A program made the position numbers and the translations under genes. The notes beneath the pieces were generated by a model. The model saw only the letters and a program-made list of their open reading frames with translations, searched no databases and was not told the origin of the DNA. Of a stretch of 64,000 nucleotides of DNA, positions 48,295-57,418 are shown piece by piece (the stretch's first letter is position 1; each line of letters begins with the position of its first letter). Origin of the DNA: an uncultured Pelagibacteraceae bacterium (GTDB taxonomy: Bacteria; Pseudomonadota; Alphaproteobacteria; Pelagibacterales; Pelagibacteraceae); NCBI GenBank assembly GCA_902581445.1, contig CACHOG010000001.1:1-64000 (forward strand), read 5' to 3'.

Positions 48295-49382
48295 TTATAC
48301 AAAAATAATTCAATTTTTTTATAATTAAATTTATAATGATAATCTACTTTTCCTATCTTTTTAATTAAAATTAAATTTATTCTGTTATCCGAATTTTTTT
48401 TATCTGTTGACATAAATTTAACTATTTTCTTGATTCTATTTTTTTTGAAGTAATTTCTTAAAACTAATTTTTTATTTATTTTTTTTATATGATGGTAAAT
48501 TAAATTATATTCTTTAAGACTTATTATATTATTTTCTTGGCTAAATTTTGATGCACTTAATATTCCAAGAATAACGCCTTCACCATGATTAAGCTTTGAC
48601 GAATACCCTAGAGATGCCTCATAAGCGTGCCCAAAAGTGTGTCCAAAATTTAAAATTTTTCTTAAATTTTTTTCTTTAAAATCTTTTTCAACTATATTTT
48701 TTTTGATAATACAACTTTTATATATTGATTTTTCAATATAACTACGTTTTAGCTTCAAAATCTTTTCCACATTTTTGTTTAGAAAATAAAAAAATGATTT
48801 ATCAGAAATCAGAGAATGTTTAAAAATTTCCGCATAACCACAAAGAATTTCTCTTCTTGGCAATGATTGTAAAAAGTCAACATCTGACATAACAAAACTA
48901 GGTTGATAAAAGGATCCAATTAGATTCTTACCATATTTTGAATTAATACCAGTTTTACCGCCTATTGATGAGTCTACTTGAGCAAGTAAGGTAGTGGGAA
49001 TATTAACATATAAAAGTCCTCTCTTGAATATACTTGCTGCATAAGCTGATATATCCCCTATGATGCCTCCGCCTATAGATATAAGACAGTCGTTTCTATT
49101 AAAATTGTTTTTTAATAAAATATCTATAATTTTATCAACAGTTTTTTGAGATTTATTTTTTTCATTGCAATTTATATAAACAGAGAAAACTTTTTTATTT
49201 ATTTTTTTTTTAATTTTCTGAACCATATCTCTTGGAACTTTATTGTCGATCACAAGTAAAAAATTTAAAGATAAAATATTATTCGCTTTAAGAATGTTTC
49301 CTAATTTTAAACTTAAATTTTTTCCAATGTATATTGGATACCTTCCAGCAGATGTATTAACTAAAATTTTTTTGGTTTTCAT
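48276..49382 (-). CDS. aroB: 3-dehydroquinate synthase
   Basis: The second enzyme of the shikimate pathway, 368 residues. NAD-binding GGGIIGDISAYAAS (104-117), substrate/metal block DSSIGGKTGIN (137-147) and metal-binding HTFGHAYEA near 250 are clear. It follows aroK with a 26-base overlap, the standard aroK-aroB order. Confidence 0.95.
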   Translation of the reverse strand: MKTKKILVNTSAGRYPIYIGKNLSLKLGNILKANNILSLNFLLVIDNKVPRDMVQKIKKKINKKVFSVYINCNEKNKSQKTVDKIIDILLKNNFNRNDCLISIGGGIIGDISAYAASIFKRGLLYVNIPTTLLAQVDSSIGGKTGINSKYGKNLIGSFYQPSFVMSDVDFLQSLPRREILCGYAEIFKHSLISDKSFFYFLNKNVEKILKLKRSYIEKSIYKSCIIKKNIVEKDFKEKNLRKILNFGHTFGHAYEASLGYSSKLNHGEGVILGILSASKFSQENNIISLKEYNLIYHHIKKINKKLVLRNYFKKNRIKKIVKFMSTDKKNSDNRINLILIKKIGKVDYHYKFNYKKIELFLYNYFNTI

Positions 49383-49875
49383 AAATTTTTAAAATTTTTT
49401 TTGTTACTTGGAATTTATTCAAATTATCACAACTAATTTTATAATTCGCTTTTAAATATATTTTTGCTCTTGAATTGATTAATTTAATAATTTCCTTTTC
49501 GTCTAAAAAGTCTAAAATTGGCCTCTTTCTACTGTTAGAAATTCTACTTAAAATAACATTATTTTTCCAATTTAACCAAAATGAAATACTATTTTTCAAA
49601 ACCTCTGACCTTATTTTTTTATTGAGAAATGACCCTCCTCCAAGCGCTATCACTTGACCTTGCAATTTAATTGTTCTTAAAACTATTTTTTCCTCTAAAA
49701 TTCTAAAAAATTCTTCTCCTTTCTGCTCAAAAATATCTCTAATTTTCATTTTTTCGAAGTTTTCAATTAATCGATCTGTATCTTTGAATTTCAGTATACT
49801 TTTTTTTGAAATTTCTTTTCCAATAGTCGATTTGCCGGAACCCATCATTCCTATTAATACTAGGTTTTTATTCAT
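49357..49875 (-). CDS. aroK: Shikimate kinase
   Basis: 172 residues. Walker A is GMMGSGKSTIG (9-19), shikimate-binding FKDTDRLIE near 31-39, and GGGSFL plus a lid region RKRPILDFL are present. It phosphorylates shikimate in chorismate synthesis. The start ATG is 61 bases from the divergent small membrane-protein gene. Confidence 0.95.
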   Translation of the reverse strand: MNKNLVLIGMMGSGKSTIGKEISKKSILKFKDTDRLIENFEKMKIRDIFEQKGEEFFRILEEKIVLRTIKLQGQVIALGGGSFLNKKIRSEVLKNSISFWLNWKNNVILSRISNSRKRPILDFLDEKEIIKLINSRAKIYLKANYKISCDNLNKFQVTKKILKIYENQKNFS

Positions 49876-49936
49876 ACTTAAATTTCATTCTTGAAAAAAC
49901 ACAAATTTGTCTTAATTTGAAATTATTAGACGTTAT

Positions 49937-50122
49937 ATGCATTTTTATAAAAAAACAAGTATTGGTAAATCTAATAATTATATTAAGTTAATAATTAAAC
50001 TAATTTTAATTTTTTTACTTTTTATTGGATTATTGATTATGCTAGATCAGATTAATTTTCCTGCTCCAAACAAAAAAATCGAAAAATTAATACCAAATGA
50101 AACTTTTAAAGTTATTAAATAA
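49937..50122 (+). CDS. Small single-span membrane protein
   Basis: A 61-residue ORF with a polar start, one strongly hydrophobic segment (about 18-39) and a short C-terminal tail with PAPNKKIEKLIPN. It overlaps the next gene by 26 bases, which suggests coupling. I do not recognise a family. The composition is plausible for a real envelope protein in this AT-rich genome, but homologues would need to be shown. Confidence 0.55.
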   Translation: MHFYKKTSIGKSNNYIKLIIKLILIFLLFIGLLIMLDQINFPAPNKKIEKLIPNETFKVIK

Positions 50123-51848
50123 ATTTTTTTTTTTTTCATTCTTATCAGTATTTTTTATTTTTAATCATTTAAACTCGAACGAACCTATCGACATTTGGGA
50201 TATTAAAAATATTAAAAAAAAAAATGCTGAGATAAAAAGTGATACAGGGTTAATAAAAACTGATACAAATTCAAATATAGGTTTGAATGACTCAGAATTA
50301 ATTTATATTGAAGAAGATAAAAAAATAAAGTCTCATGAAATAAAATTAGTTGGATTATATGATCCAGCTGAAAACGATCTAAGCTTAAATATGTGGGAAC
50401 TTTCTGATGGCGAAAAAATAATTAAACTTATAGAAAAAATACAGAAGAAAAAACTGTCTGATGATGCAAAAAATATTTATAAAAAAGTTATTTTAACTAA
50501 TGCTTTTCCTCCAGAGAATAATATTAATGTGAATGAATTCATCAATCTCAAAATCAAGTGGTTAATAAAAAATGACGATTTAGATCTCATAAAAGAATTT
50601 ATAATTAAAAACGATCATGAAGTTTTTAATAATGAGCTTATTAAGTATTACCTTGATAAAAATTTATCACTTGGAAAAATCGAAAATGCATGTGAACTAT
50701 TTTCGATAATAAAAAACATTTCAGAAAATGAGTATATTAATAAATATAAAATCTATTGTCTTATACATAATGATCAAAAAGAAATAGCTCAACTTCAATA
50801 TGACTTATTAAAAGAAACTAATTTTAAAGACAATTTTTTTGACAGAAAATTCGATTTTTTAATGGGATACTCGAGTGATCCCGAAATATCCATATCAGAT
50901 GAGAATGTATTAAATTTTCATCTATCATATTTATCAGTAAAAAAATTTACTTACGAAACAAATGAAAATACAAAAAAAATTATTTGGCAATATTTATCAT
51001 CTAATAACTTGCTAATAAAAGCTAATGATATTGATTTAGAAGATAGAGAAAAAATAAAATCATTTGAAAAAGCTACACATGAAGGCAACTATAAAGAGAC
51101 AGATTTATTAGATCTGTATACTAGATTTCAATTTAATATATTTCAGATTATATCGGTCTTAGATGCATATAAACTTTTACCCAATTATGAAGCAAGAGCA
51201 CTTCTTTACCAAGCTTTTTTAGTTTCTAAAGAACCAGATACACAAATTAAGCTACTTGAATTACTAAAAAAAGAATTTGATGATGATAAATTAGATAAAG
51301 CTTTCGATAAGGAGCTTACCAGACTAATACAAAATATTGATGGTGATAAAATTTCTTTTGAAAACTCTGATTTCTATAAATTACAATTATCAAAATTAGG
51401 AAACAAAAAAAGTAAAATAAAGTATAATAATAAAATTTTACACCAATCCAAATTAATAAATTATTTTAGTGGAAATACCTCTAAAGAAAAAATTGAAAAA
51501 GATCTTGATAAAATGTTTAAAAAAATAAAAAAAAATAAAAAATATTACTTTTCAACTAAAGATAATATATTAATTGAATCATTGATTTCAGACGGAATTA
51601 AAGTTTCAGAAAAATATGAGAGTATGCTTGAATTAAATAAATCCAACATTCCCACAGATATTGAAGTAATGATAAATGACGGAGAAATTGCAATGATATT
51701 GCTTAGGTTAGTAGAGATAATTGGAGAAGATAATTTGAAAGATCTTGGAACAGAAACTCTGTATTTTATAGTAAGCACTCTTAATAAGCTGAATATTGAT
51801 AAAATTAGAAATGATATTATTCTTCACGTTATCCCTGTAAAAGTATAA
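50097..51848 (+). CDS. Large exported protein of unknown function
   Basis: A 583-residue protein with an N-terminal signal sequence (hydrophobic about 8-24, then NHLNSNEPIDIWDI) and a mainly helical, charged mature part without cysteine-rich or catalytic motifs I recognise. The IWDI start of the mature region resembles unnamed alphaproteobacterial periplasmic proteins. It overlaps the small membrane-protein gene by 26 bases and ends 12 bases before def. A role with that small protein in the envelope is inference. Confidence 0.7.
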   Translation: MKLLKLLNKFFFFSFLSVFFIFNHLNSNEPIDIWDIKNIKKKNAEIKSDTGLIKTDTNSNIGLNDSELIYIEEDKKIKSHEIKLVGLYDPAENDLSLNMWELSDGEKIIKLIEKIQKKKLSDDAKNIYKKVILTNAFPPENNINVNEFINLKIKWLIKNDDLDLIKEFIIKNDHEVFNNELIKYYLDKNLSLGKIENACELFSIIKNISENEYINKYKIYCLIHNDQKEIAQLQYDLLKETNFKDNFFDRKFDFLMGYSSDPEISISDENVLNFHLSYLSVKKFTYETNENTKKIIWQYLSSNNLLIKANDIDLEDREKIKSFEKATHEGNYKETDLLDLYTRFQFNIFQIISVLDAYKLLPNYEARALLYQAFLVSKEPDTQIKLLELLKKEFDDDKLDKAFDKELTRLIQNIDGDKISFENSDFYKLQLSKLGNKKSKIKYNNKILHQSKLINYFSGNTSKEKIEKDLDKMFKKIKKNKKYYFSTKDNILIESLISDGIKVSEKYESMLELNKSNIPTDIEVMINDGEIAMILLRLVEIIGEDNLKDLGTETLYFIVSTLNKLNIDKIRNDIILHVIPVKV

Positions 51849-51860
51849 TAGTTTAAAATT

Positions 51861-52385
51861 ATGACCGTTAAAAAATTAATCACAGTACCTAACGAAATAT
51901 TGAGAAAAAAATCACAAAATTTAGAAAAAGTAAGTAATGATGAAAAAAAATTAGTCAATGATTTATTTGATACAATGTATCACCATAAAGGAATTGGATT
52001 AGCAGCTATTCAAGTGGGTATACCAAAAAAAATTATAGTTATGGATGTGTCGCAAAAAGAAGAAAAAAAAAATCCTTTATGTTTTATTAATCCAGTAATT
52101 AAAAAAATAAGTAGTCAAAAATCTAAATACGAAGAAGGTTGTCTATCTATACCAAATACATTTATAGAAATTGAGCGACCTAAAGCTTGTATCGTAGAAT
52201 ATATAGATATCCATGGAAAAAAGAAAAGTATGGAATGTGATGGTCTTTTATCCACATGTATTCAGCATGAAATAAATCATTTAGACGGTAAATTAATTAT
52301 AGATTTTTTGTCAAAATTAAAAAAAGATCTTATTATAAAAAAGCTTTCGAAAACAAAACAAAATAAAGATAGAATTTTAGTATAG
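51861..52385 (+). CDS. def: Peptide deformylase
   Basis: Removes the formyl group from nascent proteins. All three motifs are present in the 174 residues: GIGLAAIQ (44-51), EGCLSIP (92-98, metal Cys94) and QHEINHLDG (135-143, HEXXH at 136-140). It is immediately followed by fmt, the enzyme that adds the formyl group. Confidence 0.97.
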   Translation: MTVKKLITVPNEILRKKSQNLEKVSNDEKKLVNDLFDTMYHHKGIGLAAIQVGIPKKIIVMDVSQKEEKKNPLCFINPVIKKISSQKSKYEEGCLSIPNTFIEIERPKACIVEYIDIHGKKKSMECDGLLSTCIQHEINHLDGKLIIDFLSKLKKDLIIKKLSKTKQNKDRILV

Positions 52386-53315
52386 ATGTTAAAAAAAATT
52401 GTGTTTATGGGATCACCAATTTTTTCTGTTCCCATATTAAAATCTATGTATCAAAATGGATATCCAGTTTCAGTGGTTTATACACAGCCTCCAAAGAAAT
52501 CTAAAAGAGGAATGAAAACTCAAAAATCACCTGTGCATAATATGGCTGAAACTTTAAATATAGATGTCAGAACCCCTGAAAAACTAAAAGGGAATTTAAA
52601 TGAGTACAACTTTCTTGAAGAACTTGATGCTGATCTTGCAATAGTGGTTGCTTACGGAAAAATTTTACCTGAAAATTTTTTACCACTTGTAAAAAAAGGG
52701 TTTATAAACATACATGCCTCAATCCTCCCATACTGGAGGGGTGCCGCACCAATACAAAGAGCTATTATTAATTTAGATAAAAAAACTGGAATAAGTATAA
52801 TGAAAATTAACAATAAATTAGACGCCGGGCCTGTATGCAATAAGTATGAAATCGATATTAAAAATACAGATAACGCAGATACAATATCTGAAAAACTTTC
52901 AATGTTAGCCTCTGAAAAAATACTTGAGGAAATTGATTCCATAATGGACGGAAAAGCAAATTTTGTTGAACAAGATACTAAAAAAGTGTCCTATGCTAGA
53001 AAGATTGAAAAAGCTGAAGGTAGGATAAATTGGAACAAAAGAGCAGACGAAATATTAGGTTTAATCAATGGCTTATATCCTACACCAGGAGCTTGGTTTT
53101 TATACAACGGCGAGAGACATAAAATTCTAAAAGCAGAAATAGGTAATGCTAGTGGAGAACCAGGAATCGTTTTAAGCGAAAATCTAGAGATAGGATGTAA
53201 TGAAAAATCCCTTAAAGTAATTGAAATTCAAAGAGAGGGTAAAAAAATTCAAAAATCAGGAGAATTTTTACTTGGATCCAAAATTATAAAAGGTTCAAAT
53301 CTAAATGATTTTTAG
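52386..53315 (+). CDS. fmt: Methionyl-tRNA formyltransferase
   Basis: A 309-residue enzyme that formylates initiator Met-tRNA. Formyltransferase motifs GSPIFSVPIL (9-18), INIHASILPYWRGAAPI (107-123, Asn108 and His110) and KLDAGP (144-149) are seen, with a C-terminal OB-like domain. Its ATG follows the def stop directly, and its 3' end overlaps truA by 11 bases. Confidence 0.97.
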   Translation: MLKKIVFMGSPIFSVPILKSMYQNGYPVSVVYTQPPKKSKRGMKTQKSPVHNMAETLNIDVRTPEKLKGNLNEYNFLEELDADLAIVVAYGKILPENFLPLVKKGFINIHASILPYWRGAAPIQRAIINLDKKTGISIMKINNKLDAGPVCNKYEIDIKNTDNADTISEKLSMLASEKILEEIDSIMDGKANFVEQDTKKVSYARKIEKAEGRINWNKRADEILGLINGLYPTPGAWFLYNGERHKILKAEIGNASGEPGIVLSENLEIGCNEKSLKVIEIQREGKKIQKSGEFLLGSKIIKGSNLNDF

Positions 53316-54048
53316 GTATCAAATTTTAATTGAATATGTAGGAACAGATTTTATTGGTTGGCAATCTCAACCAAAAGGCAAATCAGTTCAACAAACTATT
53401 GAAAATTCATTAAAAAAAATCCTTAAAGAAAAAACTTTAGTAGTAGGCCAAGGAAGATTAGACGCTGGTGTTCATGCAATTTCACAGTCTGCTCACTTTG
53501 ATACTAAGGATAAAATTTCAGATATTAATAAATTCCTTAAAAGATTAAATTATTTGTTAAATAAAAAGTTTATCTCTGTTTTGAGCATAAAAAAAAGAAA
53601 TGAAAAATTTCATTCTAGATACTCAGCTAAAGCAAGAATTTATCAATATATAATATTTAATAGAGAAAGTGTTCCGACTATTTATAAAAATAGAGGTTGG
53701 CATATAAAAAAAAAAATTAATTTAGAAAATATTAAAAAAGGTGCAAAATTTTTAATTGGAAAAAGAGATTTTTCAACTTTTAGGGCCTCAACATGCTCAG
53801 CAAAAAGTCCAATAAGGACTTTAGAAAAAGTGAATATATTAAAAAAAAAAAATCAAATATCTATTGAATTTAGATCAAGATCATTTCTTCAAACTCAGGT
53901 TAGATCGATGGTTGGTTGTCTTAAATATTTGGGTGAGGGAAAATGGGATTTTAAGAAATTCAAAGACGTAACTTTATCGAAAAAAAGAACATTATGTGCA
54001 CCTCCGGCACCACCATATGGCTTATTTCTTATGAAAGTTATTTATTAA
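53305..54048 (+). CDS. truA: tRNA pseudouridine(38-40) synthase TruA
   Basis: 247 residues. The catalytic Asp53 lies in GRLDAGVHA; most TruA proteins have Thr where this one has Leu. IEYVGTDFIGWQ and late FRSRSFLQTQVRSMVG also match the family. Third gene of def-fmt-truA, and it converges with the SET-domain gene (11-base overlap). Confidence 0.95.
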   Translation: MIFRYQILIEYVGTDFIGWQSQPKGKSVQQTIENSLKKILKEKTLVVGQGRLDAGVHAISQSAHFDTKDKISDINKFLKRLNYLLNKKFISVLSIKKRNEKFHSRYSAKARIYQYIIFNRESVPTIYKNRGWHIKKKINLENIKKGAKFLIGKRDFSTFRASTCSAKSPIRTLEKVNILKKKNQISIEFRSRSFLQTQVRSMVGCLKYLGEGKWDFKKFKDVTLSKKRTLCAPPAPPYGLFLMKVIY

Positions 54049-54508
54049 TTCTGAAAGTTTTTCTAAATTTTTTACTAATTCTCCATCGACTTTCTGATCG
54101 AACTATATAACCACAACAATTTTTTGCACGGCATTTACATGGGAACTGTTTATAATCTTCATCATACGAAAACCCGTAATCATATGTAAGTTCTTCATTT
54201 TTTTTAATATCTTTTATTGCAGTTATGTAAATTTTGTATCCTGTGCCATCAACCTCACAGTTTGGATCACAACTATGATTTATATTTTTTGCCACATTCC
54301 ATGAAAAATCACCGTCTAACGAATATCTTTTATTAATATCAAATAAGTATATATCCTTATCATTATCATATTTAGGGTTTCGCTCAACTTCACTATTAGT
54401 AATAATTTTTCCTTTATATTGAATTATTCTAGTACCGACTTTAATATCTTTTGTAGCGTAAAGACCTTTTTTATCGATATTTGATTTTTTTATTTTATAT
54501 AACTTCAT
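54038..54508 (-). CDS. SET-domain protein (putative protein lysine methyltransferase)
   Basis: A 156-residue stand-alone SET domain. Seen: KGLYATKDIKVGTRI (14-28), the SAM/knot motif INHSCDPNC (76-84), ELTYDYGFSY (106-115) and a post-SET-like zinc cluster Cys124-x-Cys126-x4-Cys131. This is the eukaryote-like arrangement; bacterial members are scattered and their substrates mostly unknown. It overlaps the HDAC-like gene by 4 bases and is last in the rpmH-to-SET unit. Confidence 0.87.
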   Translation of the reverse strand: MKLYKIKKSNIDKKGLYATKDIKVGTRIIQYKGKIITNSEVERNPKYDNDKDIYLFDINKRYSLDGDFSWNVAKNINHSCDPNCEVDGTGYKIYITAIKDIKKNEELTYDYGFSYDEDYKQFPCKCRAKNCCGYIVRSESRWRISKKFRKTFRINK

Positions 54509-55431
54509 TTTTTATTTTCAGTTAAGGCGTTTACATGATTAAAGGCACTTTCTGCAAGAGCATTTAGGTCATACCCACCTTCTAGTACAGATATAACTTT
54601 ACCTTTCGTAAACTCATTAGTTGCTTTGAGGGTTCTTTTTGTTATTTCGTAAAAATCCTTAGACTGCAGTTCAAATTGCGCAAGTGGATCTGCTATATTT
54701 GCATCAAAACCCATACTAAAAATTAAAAATTCTGGCTTAAATTCAATTAATTTATCTAAAACTTTATCTAATGCATTCATGTATTTTTCAGTATTTGTTC
54801 CTGCTGGCAGTGGTACATTAAAAATATTATTATGATTTCCCTTCTCCTTATCACTTCCAGTTCCAGGATAAAATGGATATTGGTGGGTTGATAGGTATAA
54901 AACATTTTCATTATCGTAGAAAATATTTTGCGTACCATTTCCATGATGAACATCTGGGTCAAATATAGCCACTCTTTTATAATCAAATTTATCAATAAGA
55001 TAATGAGCTGCAACTGCACAATTATTATAAATACAAAAACCCATCGCTTTATCCTTTTCAGCATGATGACCAGGGGGACGTACTACACAAAAAGCATTTT
55101 TAAATTTCTTATTTTCAACTCCATCAATTGCTTTTATCACAGAACCAACAGCATCTATTGTGGCATCTTTACTTCCTGGTGAGACAATCGTATCTCCGTC
55201 AAAAAATTTTATTCCCTCATTTGGAAAACTTTTTTGAACCATATTTATATAATTTTCATCATGAGCTTTTTTTAAAATATTATGATCAAAAGGACTTGGC
55301 TTATCCCAAATTAAATTTTTTTGTTTTTTAAGTTTTTCAGTGATAGCTACAACTCTTTTTGGCTGCTCTGGATGACCATCACCTGTTAAATGATTTATTG
55401 ATGTTTCTGATGAAATTATTGCGGTTTTCAC
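54505..55431 (-). CDS. Histone deacetylase-family (acetoin-utilisation type) amidohydrolase
   Basis: A 308-residue zinc hydrolase. Active-site RPPGHHAE (118-125, His122/His123), zinc ligands Asp160 and His162 in DPDVHHGNG, Asp248 in the GFDANIADPL block (241-250) and the transition-state Tyr287 in EGGYD are all present, so it should be active. Bacterial relatives deacetylate acetylpolyamines, acetyl-lysine proteins or related amides. It overlaps dapE (4 bases) and the SET gene (4 bases). Confidence 0.9.
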   Translation of the reverse strand: MKTAIISSETSINHLTGDGHPEQPKRVVAITEKLKKQKNLIWDKPSPFDHNILKKAHDENYINMVQKSFPNEGIKFFDGDTIVSPGSKDATIDAVGSVIKAIDGVENKKFKNAFCVVRPPGHHAEKDKAMGFCIYNNCAVAAHYLIDKFDYKRVAIFDPDVHHGNGTQNIFYDNENVLYLSTHQYPFYPGTGSDKEKGNHNNIFNVPLPAGTNTEKYMNALDKVLDKLIEFKPEFLIFSMGFDANIADPLAQFELQSKDFYEITKRTLKATNEFTKGKVISVLEGGYDLNALAESAFNHVNALTENKK

Positions 55432-56585
55432 GAAAAATAATTATCTAAGATTAAAGAATAAATTTTTGTTAATTTTTTTAAATCACCTAAAGATACCGCT
55501 TCATCAACTTTGTGCATAGTTTTACCAACTAATCCAAACTCTAAACATGGAGATATATTCTTTATAAACCTAGCATCTGAAGTTCCGCCAGTTGTAGAAA
55601 GCTTTGGTTTTATTTTTGTTATTTTTTTTACGATATTTTGAATCATAAATGTTGTTGCATTTGGTTTTGTTAAAAAAGCTTCACCAGATACTCTATATTC
55701 TATTTTGAATTTAGATTTATTTCTTTTACTAATTTTACTAAATACTTTATTAAGTTTTTTTTTCAAAGAATCTGATGAATGTTTATCATTATATCTAATA
55801 TTAAAAGTGGCTTGTGCCATTCTTGGAATAACATTATCAGCATTATTATCTATATTAATATTTGTAATCTCTAGGTTTGATGGCTGAAAATTTTTTGTCC
55901 CTTTATCAAATCTAATATTTTTTAATTCATTTAAAATTTTTATTAATGTTGTTGAAGGATTATTTGCTCTATGTGGATAAGCAACATGCCCTTGAATGCC
56001 AAGTATTGTAAGAATTCCAGTTAAACTACCCCTACGACCTATTTTAATCATTTCACCTAATCTATTTGGATTAGTAGGCTCACCCACCAAACAAAAATTA
56101 ATTTTTTCCTTCTTCTTTTTAAGATAGTCTATAACTTTTTTTGTTCCATTAATTGCATCGCCTTCTTCGTCTCCAGTAATTAAAAAACTAATTGATCCTT
56201 TAAACTTTTTGTTATTATTTAAAAATATACTCACAGCCGAAACAAAAGCAGCAACAGAACCTTTCATATCATTTGCACCCCTCCCAATTAGGTGACCTTG
56301 TTTAACAGACGGTTTAAAAGGGTTAACCGTCCAGTCTTTAATATTACCTGGAGGCACAATATCTAAATGTCCGGCATAGCAAAAATTAGGTGTTTTATTC
56401 CCCAACCTTGCGTATAAATTTTTAACTGGTTTAGATTTTTTTTCTCTAAATTCTAATATTTTTGTCTTAAAACCAAGTCTTTTTAATTTCTTTTCTAAGA
56501 ATCTCATCACACCAGCATCTGCTGGTGTTATAGATGGAAACCTTATTAGCTCTTTAGCTAATTGAAGCTCATTAATTTTTTGCAT
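55428..56585 (-). CDS. dapE: Succinyl-diaminopimelate desuccinylase
   Basis: An M20-family di-zinc hydrolase of 385 residues in lysine and peptidoglycan-precursor synthesis. Metal and catalytic residues: AGHLDIVP (His73, Asp75), GRGANDMKG (Asp106), GDEEGDA (Glu140, Glu141); GGTSDARF occurs near the C-terminus. It lies 2 bases after dapD, giving consecutive pathway steps. Confidence 0.95.
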   Translation of the reverse strand: MQKINELQLAKELIRFPSITPADAGVMRFLEKKLKRLGFKTKILEFREKKSKPVKNLYARLGNKTPNFCYAGHLDIVPPGNIKDWTVNPFKPSVKQGHLIGRGANDMKGSVAAFVSAVSIFLNNNKKFKGSISFLITGDEEGDAINGTKKVIDYLKKKKEKINFCLVGEPTNPNRLGEMIKIGRRGSLTGILTILGIQGHVAYPHRANNPSTTLIKILNELKNIRFDKGTKNFQPSNLEITNINIDNNADNVIPRMAQATFNIRYNDKHSSDSLKKKLNKVFSKISKRNKSKFKIEYRVSGEAFLTKPNATTFMIQNIVKKITKIKPKLSTTGGTSDARFIKNISPCLEFGLVGKTMHKVDEAVSLGDLKKLTKIYSLILDNYFS

Positions 56586-56587
56586 TT

Positions 56588-57415
56588 TTACTCTCTTAAA
56601 AGGTCATTAATTGATGTTTTTGATCTAGTTTTTTCATCAACTTGTTTAATTATTACTGCACAACTTAGTGAAGGTGCATTTGGATTATTCTTATCAGGTA
56701 AAGATCCAGGAACAACTACGGAATAAGGAGGAATTTTTCCATAAGATATTTCACCAGTTTTTCTGTTAACAATTTTTGTTGATTGACCCACATACATTCC
56801 CATACTTAAAACTGATCCTTCTCCAACTATTACACCTTCAACAACCTCAGACATTGCTCCAACAAAAACATTATCTTCAATTATGGTTGGAAGAGCTTGA
56901 GCTGGTTCTAAAACTCCACCAATACCTGATCCAGCTGATATATGACAATTTTCTCCAATCTGACAGCAGCTCCCAGCACGGCTGAAGGTATCCATCATTG
57001 TTCCAGCTCCAACGTACGCACCTATGTTTACATAACAAGGCATAAGAACAGCATTCTTTCCAATAAAAGACCCAGGACGTACGGGACTATTTGGCGTCAT
57101 ACGAAAGCCCGCAGCTTCATGTTGCTCTTTTGTCCAACCCGCAGTTTTACCTTTTAATAAATGAGCTTTGTCATACCAACTACTGTATGGACCATTTAAA
57201 TTTTCCATGGGATAAATCCTGAAACTCAACATAATTGCTTTTTTAAGATGTTGATGAGTTTTCCATTCACCATTAATCTTTTCTGCAACACGAGATTTAC
57301 CACTGTCTAAATCACTTATAACCTGGTTAATTGCATCTTTTAAAGATTGATCTGAATCCTGATTTACTTGATCTTTATTTTCCCAGGCTTTATTTATAAT
57401 TTTTTCAATAGTCAT
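56588..57415 (-). CDS. dapD: Tetrahydrodipicolinate N-succinyltransferase
   Basis: A 275-residue left-handed beta-helix enzyme. The central hexapeptide repeats (VLMPCYVNIGAYVGAGTMMD and GENCHISAGSGIGG) and the C-terminal PYSVVVPGSLPD are diagnostic. It makes the substrate that becomes succinyl-DAP for DapE downstream. It starts 3 bases after the HAD gene. Confidence 0.96.
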   Translation of the reverse strand: MTIEKIINKAWENKDQVNQDSDQSLKDAINQVISDLDSGKSRVAEKINGEWKTHQHLKKAIMLSFRIYPMENLNGPYSSWYDKAHLLKGKTAGWTKEQHEAAGFRMTPNSPVRPGSFIGKNAVLMPCYVNIGAYVGAGTMMDTFSRAGSCCQIGENCHISAGSGIGGVLEPAQALPTIIEDNVFVGAMSEVVEGVIVGEGSVLSMGMYVGQSTKIVNRKTGEISYGKIPPYSVVVPGSLPDKNNPNAPSLSCAVIIKQVDEKTRSKTSINDLLRE

Positions 57416-57418
57416 AGT

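Noticed and set aside
52248..52256. Perfect DnaA-box consensus TTATCCACA
   Set aside because: A single copy inside def, and another at 55972-55980 (reverse orientation) inside dapE. No cluster and no AT-rich unwinding element outside genes, so no origin is claimed although dnaA is present.
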